Shown piece after piece: positions 1 to 7,771 of a stretch of 28,166 nt of DNA; the stretch's first letter is position 1; each line of letters opens with the position of its first letter. The translations under genes and the position numbers were made by a program. The DNA comes from an uncultured Porphyromonadaceae bacterium (lineage in GTDB: Bacteria; Bacteroidota; Bacteroidia; Bacteroidales; Muribaculaceae): the NCBI GenBank assembly GCA_900550395.1, contig URSD01000032.1, positions 1 to 28,166 on the forward strand, written 5' to 3'. The notes beneath the pieces were generated by a model. It was not told where the DNA came from and did no database searches. It saw nothing but the letters and a program-made list of their open reading frames with translations.

Positions 1-207
1 CCCGATAAAATGAAAACCACCAGCCGATCGGAGGCTTGCACTGCCACCCAATTGTCTTATTTGAACCGCATTGCACCAGGGTGTATCCCTACAATTTGTT
101 TGTATTCAATGCGTTAGTGTTGTCGGAAAGCCGGATTTGACGGCGGCGGTTGGCCTTGTGGCGGTTGTGAGCGCGTCATTACTTTTTTGAGTTGTGGGTA
201 CGGGATG
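1..207. other. Left-edge intergenic segment, no gene recognised
   Basis: I see no recognisable gene here. One forward frame is open from the edge to a TAG at 115-117, encoding about 38 residues that match no family I know, so it could be the tail of a truncated gene or chance. No tRNA fold or known riboswitch core is visible on either strand. An 8-bp palindrome (CCGATCGG) lies near 24-31. The rest is spacer upstream of the rfbD promoter. Confidence 0.4.
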
Positions 208-238
208 TTGCAGGGTGCGGCAATTTTTCGTAATTTTG
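208..238 (+). promoter_or_regulatory. Bacteroidota-type promoter of rfbD-prfC
   Basis: TAATTTTG at 231-238 fits the Bacteroidota -7 consensus TAnnTTTG. A TTG at 208-210 lies 20 bp upstream, at the -33 position. The start codon of rfbD is 21 bp downstream, giving a short leader. Identification is by motif and spacing only. Confidence 0.7.
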
Positions 239-259
239 TAGTCCAATTAAATAAGATAT

Positions 260-1120
260 ATGAAGATACTTGTTTGCGGCGCCAACGGTCAGCTCGGATG
301 TGAGCTTCACAATGTGCTTGAACGCCGTTGTCCCGGCTGCACGACCTATGTGGGCCATGAGGATCTTGACCTCTGCGACGCGGCGGCTGTGGAACGCTAC
401 CTGCGCGAGGGCGACTTCTCGCGCCTGATAAACTGTGCGGCATATACGGATGTGGAGCGTGCTGAGGAAGACAAGATGGAATGCGCGTCGGCCAATATCG
501 ACGCCGTAGCCAACATAGCCCGCTACGCCGACGAACTCGGCCTGCGCATCCTGCATGTGAGCACTGACTATGTGTTTGACGGCACCTCCTGTCGTCCGTA
601 CCGCGAGAGCGACAAGGTCAATCCCATGTCGCATTACGGTACTACCAAGCGCAAGGGCGAGACCGCCCTGCTGGGACTCGCGCCTGAGAGCATAGTGGTG
701 CGTACCGGCTGGCTGTATTCGCCTTACGGTCGCAATTTTCTCCTGACGATGCTGCGCCTCGGTGCCTCGCAGAAAGAGGTGAGGGTGGTAAGCGACCAGA
801 TAGGCACGCCTACCTATGCGGCCGACCTTGCCGAAGCGATAGCCACCATCGTGCTCTCGCCGCAGTGGATAGGCGGCATCTACAACTTCAGTAACGAGGG
901 CGTGTGCTCCTGGTATGACTTCGCCGATGCGATAATGCACGCGTCGGGTAGCGACTGCCGCGTGGAGCCAATCGCAAGCTCCGACTATCCCACCCAGGCC
1001 GCGCGGCCATTCTACTCCGTACTCGACAAATCAAAAATAAAAGCCACATTCGGCATCAGCATACCGCACTGGCACGACGCTCTTCTGCGCTGCCTGGAAC
1101 GTATGAATAGCAATCAATAA
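260..1120 (+). CDS. rfbD: dTDP-4-dehydrorhamnose reductase
   Basis: 286 aa, the usual length for RmlD/RfbD. It reduces dTDP-4-keto-L-rhamnose to dTDP-L-rhamnose with NAD(P)H, the last step of activated rhamnose synthesis for surface glycans; cytoplasmic. The N-terminal Rossmann motif GANGQLG is at residues 7-13, the STDYVFDG block at 101-108, and the short-chain dehydrogenase pair is Tyr126 and Lys130 (YGTTK). The start is the first ATG after a strong -7 box. The stop is 2 bp before the prfC start, so the two are probably co-transcribed and translationally coupled, although they share no pathway. The other rml genes are not in this window. A related sugar-nucleotide reductase is possible but less likely. 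Confidence 0.9.
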   Translation: MKILVCGANGQLGCELHNVLERRCPGCTTYVGHEDLDLCDAAAVERYLREGDFSRLINCAAYTDVERAEEDKMECASANIDAVANIARYADELGLRILHVSTDYVFDGTSCRPYRESDKVNPMSHYGTTKRKGETALLGLAPESIVVRTGWLYSPYGRNFLLTMLRLGASQKEVRVVSDQIGTPTYAADLAEAIATIVLSPQWIGGIYNFSNEGVCSWYDFADAIMHASGSDCRVEPIASSDYPTQAARPFYSVLDKSKIKATFGISIPHWHDALLRCLERMNSNQ

Positions 1121-1122
1121 TT

Positions 1123-2703
1123 ATGTCAACCCTCAGCCAGGAAATCGAACGCCGGCGCACTTTCGCCATTATCTCGCACCCGGACGCCGGCAAGACAACT
1201 CTTACTGAAAAACTGCTGCTCTTCGGCGGCGCCATACATATAGCGGGTGCCGTAAAAAGCAACAAGATAAAGAAAACCGCCACCAGCGACTGGATGGAAA
1301 TCGAGAAGCAGCGCGGCATATCGGTAGCCACGTCCGTGATGGGATTCAATTACGGCGACTACAAGATAAACATCCTCGACACGCCCGGCCACCAGGACTT
1401 TGCAGAGGACACTTACCGCACACTCACGGCCGTGGACAGCGTAATAATCGTTGTGGACGTGGCGAAAGGCGTAGAGCAGCAGACCCGCAAGCTGATGGAG
1501 GTGTGCCGCATGCGCAATACCCCCGTCATAATATTCGTCAACAAGCTCGACCGTGAGGGCCGTGACCCGTTCGAGATTCTGGACGAGCTCGAGAGCGAAC
1601 TGAAGATAGCCGTGCGTCCGCTGTCGTGGCCCATAGGCATAGGCGCCAAGTTCAAGGGCGTCTACAACATCTACGAGAATACGCTCGACCTCTTCACGCC
1701 CGACAAGCAGAAGGTGAGCGAACGCGTGGAGATTGACGATGTGAACGACCCCAGGGTGGACGCAGCCATCGGCGAGGCCGAGGCCACGCATCTGCGCGAC
1801 GACCTCGAGCTTATCGGTGGTGTATATCCCGAGTTTGAGGTGGAGCAGTATCTGCAGGGACGCCTCGCTCCCGTGTTCTTCGGCTCGGCTCTGAACACAT
1901 TCGGCGTCAAGGAGTTGCTCGACTGCTTCGTAAAGATTGCGCCGTCGCCCCGCCCCGTGACGGCCGAGGAGCGAACCATCAATCCCGAGGAGGAGAAATT
2001 CAGCGGCTTCGTGTTCAAGATTCACGCCAATATGGACCCCAACCACCGCAGCTGCATCGCTTTCGTGAAGGTATGCTCCGGCCGCTTCGAGCGCAATGCA
2101 CCGTACAAGCAGATACGCAGCGGCAAGGTGATGAAATTCTCGGCTCCCACCGCGTTTATGGCCCAGAAAAAGAGCATCGTGGACGAAGCATTCCCCGGCG
2201 ACATAGTGGGTCTTCCCGATACAGGCAACTTCAAGATTGGCGACACGCTCACCGAGGGCGAGGACCTGCACTTCAAGGGTCTGCCCAGTTTCTCGCCCGA
2301 GATGTTCAAATACATCGAGAACACCGACCCCATGAAGAGCAAGCAGCTGGAAAAAGGCATTCAGCAGCTCATGGACGAGGGCGTGGCCCAGCTGTTCGTG
2401 AACCAGTTCAACGGCCGCAAGATAATCGGTACCGTGGGTCAGCTGCAATTCGAAGTAATCCAGTACCGTCTGTTGCACGAGTATGGTGCTCAGTGCCGCT
2501 GGGAGCCGCTGTCGCTCTACAAGGCATGCTGGATAGAAAGCGACGACCAGGCCGCGCTGGAAGCTTTCAAGAAACGCAAGCACCAGTTCATGGCTACAGA
2601 CCGTGAGGGCCGCGATGTGTTCATGGCCGACTCCAATTATGTGCTCCAGATGGCGCAGAATGATTTTCCGGCCATACGTTTTCATTTCACGAGCGAATTT
2701 TGA
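1123..2703 (+). CDS. prfC: Peptide chain release factor 3 (RF3)
   Basis: 526 aa, normal for RF3. This translational GTPase recycles RF1/RF2 from the ribosome after peptide release. GTPase motifs are clear: G1 HPDAGKTT at residues 19-26, the switch I RGIS at 64-67, G3 DTPGH at 86-90 and G4 NKLD at 140-143. Domains II and III follow, with the RF3-type FVNQFNGRKIIGTVGQLQFEV region and a C-terminal YRLLHEYG segment. The length and the RF3-type middle region argue against EF-G or LepA. It begins 2 bp after rfbD. A new promoter follows before sppA, so it probably closes the rfbD-prfC unit. A 519-aa antisense ORF across it is a codon-bias shadow. Confidence 0.96.
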   Translation: MSTLSQEIERRRTFAIISHPDAGKTTLTEKLLLFGGAIHIAGAVKSNKIKKTATSDWMEIEKQRGISVATSVMGFNYGDYKINILDTPGHQDFAEDTYRTLTAVDSVIIVVDVAKGVEQQTRKLMEVCRMRNTPVIIFVNKLDREGRDPFEILDELESELKIAVRPLSWPIGIGAKFKGVYNIYENTLDLFTPDKQKVSERVEIDDVNDPRVDAAIGEAEATHLRDDLELIGGVYPEFEVEQYLQGRLAPVFFGSALNTFGVKELLDCFVKIAPSPRPVTAEERTINPEEEKFSGFVFKIHANMDPNHRSCIAFVKVCSGRFERNAPYKQIRSGKVMKFSAPTAFMAQKKSIVDEAFPGDIVGLPDTGNFKIGDTLTEGEDLHFKGLPSFSPEMFKYIENTDPMKSKQLEKGIQQLMDEGVAQLFVNQFNGRKIIGTVGQLQFEVIQYRLLHEYGAQCRWEPLSLYKACWIESDDQAALEAFKKRKHQFMATDREGRDVFMADSNYVLQMAQNDFPAIRFHFTSEF

Positions 2704-2725
2704 CCGTAAAAATATTTGACTTAAA

Positions 2726-2757
2726 TTTGTTAAGACGGTTGAAAACGTTTATATTTG
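2726..2757 (+). promoter_or_regulatory. Bacteroidota-type promoter of sppA
   Basis: TTTG at 2726-2729 and TATATTTG at 2750-2757 are separated by exactly 20 bp, matching the TTTG-N19-21-TAnnTTTG consensus of Bacteroidota primary sigma factors. The sppA start is 19 bp downstream. This is one of the cleanest promoters in the window. Confidence 0.8.
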
Positions 2758-2776
2758 TAGCCAAATACATTTTTAG

Positions 2777-4552
2777 ATGTTAAAACGATTTTTCATATCA
2801 ATGCTCGGCACTGTGGCCGGCGTGTTTATCAGCGGCATGTTGGCCGTAGGTGTGCTTATTGCCATAGTTGGTGCTGTCGCCGGCAAGTCGCTGGCGACGG
2901 ATGCGGGGATAAAGAAACACTCGATTCTGCATCTGAAGCTTGACGGCGCGCTGACCGAGCGCATGCAGATGCCCTCGCTCATGGATATAATCCAGGGGGA
3001 CGACGAGGAATCGGTGGCCCTGGACGAGGTCTGCGAGGCCCTGCGTCTGGCAGCCGACGACAAGAACATCGACGGCGTGTTCATTGACTGCGGAGCGTTC
3101 TCCGGCGGTGTGGCCGGCTGTGAGGAAATAGTGAACGCCCTGCGCCGCTTCCGCAGCGACTGCGACAAGTGGGTGTACGCCTATGCCGACAGCTACACGC
3201 AGGGCGCCTATGTGATAGCTTCGCAGGCCGACAGCGTTTTCGTCAATCCTATTGGTAGCGTAGATGTTCACGGTACCGCCAGTGTAACACCGTTCTTCAA
3301 GGAACTCCTCGACAAGGTGGGCGTGAGCATGCAGATAATCAAGGTCGGCACCTACAAGAGCGCCGTGGAGCCTTTCATCCTGAATGAAATGAGCGAGCCT
3401 GCTCGCCGGCAGTCGCAGGAATATGTCGACAGCATCTGGCACTACATATCAGGCACCGTGGCCGAGGGTCGCGCCGTAAAGCGCGACACAGTGCAGGCGT
3501 GGGCCGACAGCATGTGCGCCATATGGCCCGCCGCCCGCACTATCAGTGAGGGCCTGGCCGACGCTGCCGTTTACCGCCGCGTCATGGAGCAGCGTCTGCG
3601 TGAGCTTACCGAGCTCGACGACGACGAGGATCTGCGCCTGGTGTCGCCCTCGGCCTACATCGAGGAAAAGGGCGGAGTGCTCAAGGCAATGGATGCAGAG
3701 AAAGACCATGTGGCCGTGTATTATGCCGTGGGCGACATAGTGGACAGCGGCAGCGAGGGCATCGTGGGCGAGACTGTCGTAAAAGACATTGTGGAGCTGG
3801 CCGACGACGACAAGGTGAAAGGACTTCTGCTGCGCGTGAACAGCGGCGGCGGCAGCGCTTTCGCTTCCGAGCAGATATGGGAGGCTCTGGAATACTTCAA
3901 GAGCAAGGATAAGCCTTTCTATGTGTCGATGGGCGACTATGCCGCCAGCGGAGGCTACTATATCTCCTGCGGCGCACAGCGCATATTTGCCGACGCCACC
4001 ACGCTCACAGGTTCTATCGGCGTGTTCGGCATGATACCCGAGGCGTCGACCCTCTTCGGCGACAAGCTCGGCGTACACTTCAGTTTCGTTGAGAGCAATC
4101 CCAACGCCGCGTTCCCCACCATCATGCGTCCCCTCACTCCCGAACAGCATGCAGCCATGCAGCAGGGTGTCAACGATACGTACAAACTCTTCACCGGGCG
4201 TGTGGCCGAGGGCCGCGACCTCCCCGTGGACAGCGTGCTGCGCATAGCCGAGGGCCGCGTATGGGTAGGCACAAGCGCCCTGCGTCTGGGTCTTGTGGAC
4301 GAGATTGCCGACCTTGACGAGGCTGTGAAGCAGATTACGGCGGCGTCCGACCTTGACGAGGACTGCGTGGTGATGTATCCGAAGAGCGACGAGGACATGT
4401 GGGCCACCATCCTGCGCCAGAGCAAGGCCGTGGACGCAGCCCGTGCGGCCGCCGGACTCAGCCCCATGGAACGCCGCGCAATGCGTGTGGCCGAACGGCT
4501 GATGGGGCAGAACCCCATGCAGGCGCGCATGCCCCTGACTGTGATAAAATAA
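2777..4552 (+). CDS. sppA: Signal peptide peptidase SppA, long (67K-type) form
   Basis: 591 aa, matching the tandem-domain 67K SppA rather than the short form. This membrane serine protease of family S49 degrades signal peptides left after secretion. A hydrophobic N-terminal anchor covers about residues 8-36. Two ClpP-like S49 repeats follow. Lys194 in the GTYKSAVEPF motif of the first repeat and Ser391 in DYAASGGYY of the second are the expected Lys/Ser catalytic dyad contributed by different repeats. The first ATG is used; its promoter is immediately upstream. lpxK starts 30 bp after the stop, so the pair is probably an operon. All key residues are present. Confidence 0.95.
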   Translation: MLKRFFISMLGTVAGVFISGMLAVGVLIAIVGAVAGKSLATDAGIKKHSILHLKLDGALTERMQMPSLMDIIQGDDEESVALDEVCEALRLAADDKNIDGVFIDCGAFSGGVAGCEEIVNALRRFRSDCDKWVYAYADSYTQGAYVIASQADSVFVNPIGSVDVHGTASVTPFFKELLDKVGVSMQIIKVGTYKSAVEPFILNEMSEPARRQSQEYVDSIWHYISGTVAEGRAVKRDTVQAWADSMCAIWPAARTISEGLADAAVYRRVMEQRLRELTELDDDEDLRLVSPSAYIEEKGGVLKAMDAEKDHVAVYYAVGDIVDSGSEGIVGETVVKDIVELADDDKVKGLLLRVNSGGGSAFASEQIWEALEYFKSKDKPFYVSMGDYAASGGYYISCGAQRIFADATTLTGSIGVFGMIPEASTLFGDKLGVHFSFVESNPNAAFPTIMRPLTPEQHAAMQQGVNDTYKLFTGRVAEGRDLPVDSVLRIAEGRVWVGTSALRLGLVDEIADLDEAVKQITAASDLDEDCVVMYPKSDEDMWATILRQSKAVDAARAAAGLSPMERRAMRVAERLMGQNPMQARMPLTVIK

Positions 4553-4582
4553 TATATCAGAAGATTCATTATATCCGGCATT

Positions 4583-5689
4583 TTGACTTTCAAATCGTTC
4601 ATCCGCCACGCTGTGCTTCTGCCATGCTCCAAACTGTATGGCATGGGGACATACGTGCGCAACAAGATGTTCGACTGGAAGATACTGCGTCAGCACAAGT
4701 TCGATGTGCCGGTGATAGTGGTTGGAAATATCGCCGCGGGCGGTACGGGCAAAACGCCTCACGCAGAATACATAATCGAATCGCTGCGGAATACCTATCA
4801 TGTGGCATTCCTAAGCCGAGGCTACAAACGGCGCACCAAAGGCTTCGTGCTTGCCACTTCCAAATCGGCTCCGCGCGATATCGGCGACGAGGCTTATCAG
4901 GTGTATCATAAGTTCGGTGGCGATGTCACGGTGGCTGTGTGCGAGAACCGCGTGCAGGGTATCCAGGAGTTGCTCAGCATCGACCCGGGCATCAACATGC
5001 TCGTGCTCGACGACGCGTTCCAGCACCGCTATGTGAAACCTACGGTGGCCGTGGTGGTGACCGAGTACAACAGGCCGCTTTTTGCCGACAGTCTTCTGCC
5101 TTACGGACGGCTGCGCGAGAGCGCCCGGGGACTGAACCGAGCCGACCTGGTAATCGTCAGCAAATGCCCGGAAAAGCTCACGCCGATGGATTATCGTATC
5201 TTCAGCAAGAACCTGAACCTTTTCCCGTATCAGAGCCTGTTCTACTCACGCTATTCCTACCAGCCTCTGCGCCCTGTGTTTCCTGATGCCGTGCGCCGCA
5301 TTCCTTATCTCGACTGGCTCGGACAGAACGACAGCGTTCTTGCCGTGGCCGGCATAGGCAACCCGCGTCCGTTCGTGCGCTATCTGAAGGGCTACTGTTT
5401 CAGAGTGAAAGTGAACGTGTTCCCCGACCATCACGACTACACCCGGAAGGATATAGAACTGCTGAAACGCCGCTACGGCGAGATGAAAGGCGAGAACCGC
5501 ATCATAGTGACGACTGAGAAAGACGCGGTGCGCCTCAGCTGCAACCCGTATTTCCCGCACGAGCTCAAGGCCGTCACGTTCTATCTGCCCGTCAAGGTGG
5601 AGTTCACGGCAGCCGGACCTACCGGCAGCGGCGACTTCGGCGACGTGCTGCGCCAGACGCTAAAGTTAAAGAAGAACAATTCCGACTGA
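4583..5689 (+). CDS. lpxK: Tetraacyldisaccharide 4'-kinase (lipid A), TTG start
   Basis: 368 aa. LpxK phosphorylates the 4' position of the lipid A disaccharide at the inner face of the cytoplasmic membrane. The Walker A motif GGTGKTPH is at residues 53-60 and the LpxK hallmark DDAFQHR at 143-149 (the family usually has DDGFQHR). An amphipathic/hydrophobic N-terminal segment of about 25 residues precedes the conserved VRN..FD region. No upstream ATG exists in frame after the sppA stop; TTG at 4583 keeps the N-terminal helix, whereas the next ATG (residue 21) would remove it, so I choose TTG. It is 30 bp after sppA and probably co-transcribed. The family assignment is firm; the exact start is less so. 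Confidence 0.93.
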   Translation: MTFKSFIRHAVLLPCSKLYGMGTYVRNKMFDWKILRQHKFDVPVIVVGNIAAGGTGKTPHAEYIIESLRNTYHVAFLSRGYKRRTKGFVLATSKSAPRDIGDEAYQVYHKFGGDVTVAVCENRVQGIQELLSIDPGINMLVLDDAFQHRYVKPTVAVVVTEYNRPLFADSLLPYGRLRESARGLNRADLVIVSKCPEKLTPMDYRIFSKNLNLFPYQSLFYSRYSYQPLRPVFPDAVRRIPYLDWLGQNDSVLAVAGIGNPRPFVRYLKGYCFRVKVNVFPDHHDYTRKDIELLKRRYGEMKGENRIIVTTEKDAVRLSCNPYFPHELKAVTFYLPVKVEFTAAGPTGSGDFGDVLRQTLKLKKNNSD

Positions 5690-5761
5690 CGGAGCCAAAC
5701 CACGGCGCCGTCGCGGACGTTATAAGACAATCATACACGAACCCTCATAACTCTTAATTCT

Positions 5762-6574
5762 ATGCTCGACAAAATCAAAGAGACAGCTGCCTTCATCGCA
5801 GGCAAGGTAAGCGACATGCCCCGCACAGCCATCATCCTCGGCACCGGTCTCGGCTCTCTCGCCGATTATATCACCGACAAAATCGTGATTCCTTACAGCG
5901 AGATTCCCAACTTCCCCGTCAGCACCGTGCAGGGACACAGCGGCAACTTCATCTTCGGCAATCTCGGCGGCAAGCGCGTGATGGCTATGCAGGGCCGCTT
6001 CCACTACTACGAAGGCTACGACATGAAGACCGTTACCTTCCCCGTACGCGTGATGCGCGCTCTGGGTGTGGAGACTCTTTTTGTCAGCAACGCCGCCGGC
6101 GGCATGAACAAGGAATTCCGCGTGGGCGACGTGATGGTAATCACCGACCATATCAACCTTTTCCCCGAAAATCCCCTGCGCGGCAAGAACTACGAGGAGC
6201 TCGGCCCGCGCTTCCCGGCAATGACGGAGGCTTATGACCACAAGCTGGTTGAGCTGGCCGACACCATCGCCGCCGAAAAGAGCATGCGCCTGATGCACGG
6301 TGTATATGTGGGTACGCCCGGCCCGACGTTCGAGACTCCCGCAGAGTACGAGTACTTCCGCGTAATCGGTGGCGACGCCGTGGGCATGAGCACCGTGCCT
6401 GAGGTCATCGTGGCCCGTCATGGCGGCATGCGTGTCTTCGGCATCAGTGTCATCACCGACCTCGGCGGCAAGGATGTACGCGAGGTACCGACCCACGAGG
6501 AAGTCCAGCTCGCAGCACAGAAGGCCCAGCCCACAGTGGAGGCCCTGATGCAGGCCATGGTAGCCCGTTCGTAA
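5762..6574 (+). CDS. punA: Purine nucleoside phosphorylase (trimeric PNP family)
   Basis: 270 aa, normal for trimeric NP-I phosphorylases. It splits purine (deoxy)nucleosides with phosphate into base and (deoxy)ribose-1-phosphate for salvage; cytosolic. Visible motifs: GTGLGS 27-32 (phosphate loop), GHSG 58-61, GRFHYYEGY 78-86, NAAGG 110-114, and GPTFETPAE 187-195 with Glu195 matching the purine-binding Glu of human PNP. The position equivalent to human Asn243 is Asp233 (SVITDLGG), which may broaden base preference. The 72-bp gap from lpxK holds no convincing promoter. A perfect 12-bp hairpin terminator follows 32 bp after the stop. The gene symbol follows common usage for this family. Confidence 0.93.
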   Translation: MLDKIKETAAFIAGKVSDMPRTAIILGTGLGSLADYITDKIVIPYSEIPNFPVSTVQGHSGNFIFGNLGGKRVMAMQGRFHYYEGYDMKTVTFPVRVMRALGVETLFVSNAAGGMNKEFRVGDVMVITDHINLFPENPLRGKNYEELGPRFPAMTEAYDHKLVELADTIAAEKSMRLMHGVYVGTPGPTFETPAEYEYFRVIGGDAVGMSTVPEVIVARHGGMRVFGISVITDLGGKDVREVPTHEEVQLAAQKAQPTVEALMQAMVARS

Positions 6575-6606
6575 GAGCCGTTCCGACAATAAATCTTATT
6601 GCGAAG

Positions 6607-6640
6607 GGCACGAAAGGACCTTCATCCTTTCGTGCCTTTT
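6607..6640 (+). terminator. Intrinsic terminator between punA and thiL
   Basis: A perfect 12-bp stem (6607-6618 with 6625-6636), a 6-nt loop (CCTTCA) and a TTTT run at 6637-6640. It sits 32 bp after the phosphorylase stop and only 23 bp before thiL, so it either ends the upstream unit or attenuates read-through into thiL. Confidence 0.85.
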
Positions 6641-6663
6641 CATAACTTATTGAAAAGATCATT

Positions 6664-7692
6664 ATGGAAATTTCAAGTCTTGGCGAGTTCGGACTTATCG
6701 ACCGCCTGACAAAGGATATGCCGCCGAAGCAGAGTTCCACTCATGTGGCTGTAGGCGACGATGCGGCAGTACTCGACTATCCCGACACGGAGGTGCTCGT
6801 AACCACCGACATGCTGCTGGAGAACGTGCATTTCGACCTCACGTATGTGCCGCTTAAACATCTCGGTTACAAATCGGCCGTGGTGAATTTCTCCGACATA
6901 TATGCCATGGGTGGCACGCCGCGGCAGATCACCGTGAGTCTCGGAATATCGAAACGCTTCACGGTAGAGCATATTGAAGAGCTGTATTCCGGCATCAGGC
7001 TGGCGTGCGAGATTTATGGCGTAGATATAGTGGGCGGCGATACCTGTTCTTCTCACCAGGGCCTTGTAATATCCGTCACTTGTATAGGCGACGCCCCCCG
7101 CGGCACCGCGATACGCCGCAGCGGAGCCAAGCCCAACGACATCATATGCGTAAGCGGCGATCTCGGCGCGGCCTATATGGGATTGCAGGTGCTTGAGCGA
7201 GAGAAAGTGGCTTCGGCCGGACAGAAAGATTTCCAGCCCGATTTTGCCGGAAAGGAATACATTATCGAACGTCAGCTGAAGCCCGAGGCGCGTCGTGACG
7301 TGATTGAGAATCTTGCCAAGGCCGGAATCAAACCTACCGCCATGATGGACGTGAGCGACGGGCTGTCGTCCGAGCTGCTCCACATCTGCAAGCAAAGCGG
7401 GGTGGGGTGCAGAGTTTACGAGGACCGCATACCTATAGACTACCAGACAGCCCTCATGGCCGAGGAACTGAACATGAACCTGGTGACGGCCGCACTCAAC
7501 GGCGGCGAGGACTACGAGCTGCTGTTCACGGTGCCCCTCGGAATGCACGACAAACTTGCAGAAGTGCCGGGCATACATGAGATAGGATATATCACGGACG
7601 CCTCCAAAGGTTGCGCCCTCGTGGGACGCGACGGTCAGTCGGAAATCGAACTCCGCGCGCAGGGCTGGAATCCGTTGGCGTCGAACGAGTGA
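6664..7692 (+). CDS. thiL: Thiamine-monophosphate kinase
   Basis: 342 aa, normal length. ThiL phosphorylates thiamine monophosphate to thiamine pyrophosphate, the last step of the pathway; cytosolic. It shows the AIRS/PurM-like fold with GDDAA at residues 31-35 (metal/ATP binding), TTDMLLENVHF at 47-57, FSDIYAMGG at 76-84, VGGDT at 122-126, then MMDVSDGLSSEL and GGEDYELLF in the C-terminal half. No TPP riboswitch core is visible upstream. The start lies 23 bp after a strong terminator and I found no TAnnTTTG box in between, so how it is transcribed is unclear. The next gene, nusB, has its own -7 box. Confidence 0.95.
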   Translation: MEISSLGEFGLIDRLTKDMPPKQSSTHVAVGDDAAVLDYPDTEVLVTTDMLLENVHFDLTYVPLKHLGYKSAVVNFSDIYAMGGTPRQITVSLGISKRFTVEHIEELYSGIRLACEIYGVDIVGGDTCSSHQGLVISVTCIGDAPRGTAIRRSGAKPNDIICVSGDLGAAYMGLQVLEREKVASAGQKDFQPDFAGKEYIIERQLKPEARRDVIENLAKAGIKPTAMMDVSDGLSSELLHICKQSGVGCRVYEDRIPIDYQTALMAEELNMNLVTAALNGGEDYELLFTVPLGMHDKLAEVPGIHEIGYITDASKGCALVGRDGQSEIELRAQGWNPLASNE

Positions 7693-7731
7693 TTTTGCCT
7701 CCGCGGTTCAGCCTTTTCCAAGAAAAAGTTG

Positions 7732-7739
7732 TAACTTTG
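7732..7739 (+). promoter_or_regulatory. Putative -7 box for the nusB-yajC-ybbR-coaE-rlmD unit
   Basis: TAACTTTG fits TAnnTTTG and lies 32 bp before the nusB start. The -33 region has no good TTTG at the expected 19-21 bp, so this is a weaker candidate than the others. Confidence 0.5.
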
Positions 7740-7771
7740 TTGTCGCAAAACCATATTGAATAATCATAGAG

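Noticed and set aside
1126..2685. 519-aa antisense ORF across prfC
   Set aside because: It mirrors the GC-rich codon pattern of prfC, has no domain or promoter, and prfC is unmistakable.
3449..4801. 450-aa antisense ORF across sppA and the lpxK start
   Set aside because: His/Val/Ala-rich shadow translation of two well-supported genes with no motif.
5688..5712. Hairpin after lpxK
   Set aside because: A 9-bp stem with one mismatch and no T run; too weak to call a terminator.
6575..6663. TPP riboswitch before thiL
   Set aside because: The conserved CUGAGA and GAU/UGG-type thi-box segments are absent; only a terminator hairpin is visible.
5720..7578. Long antisense ORFs across the phosphorylase and thiL
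   Set aside because: Shadow frames of conserved enzymes; the first also crosses no plausible promoter.
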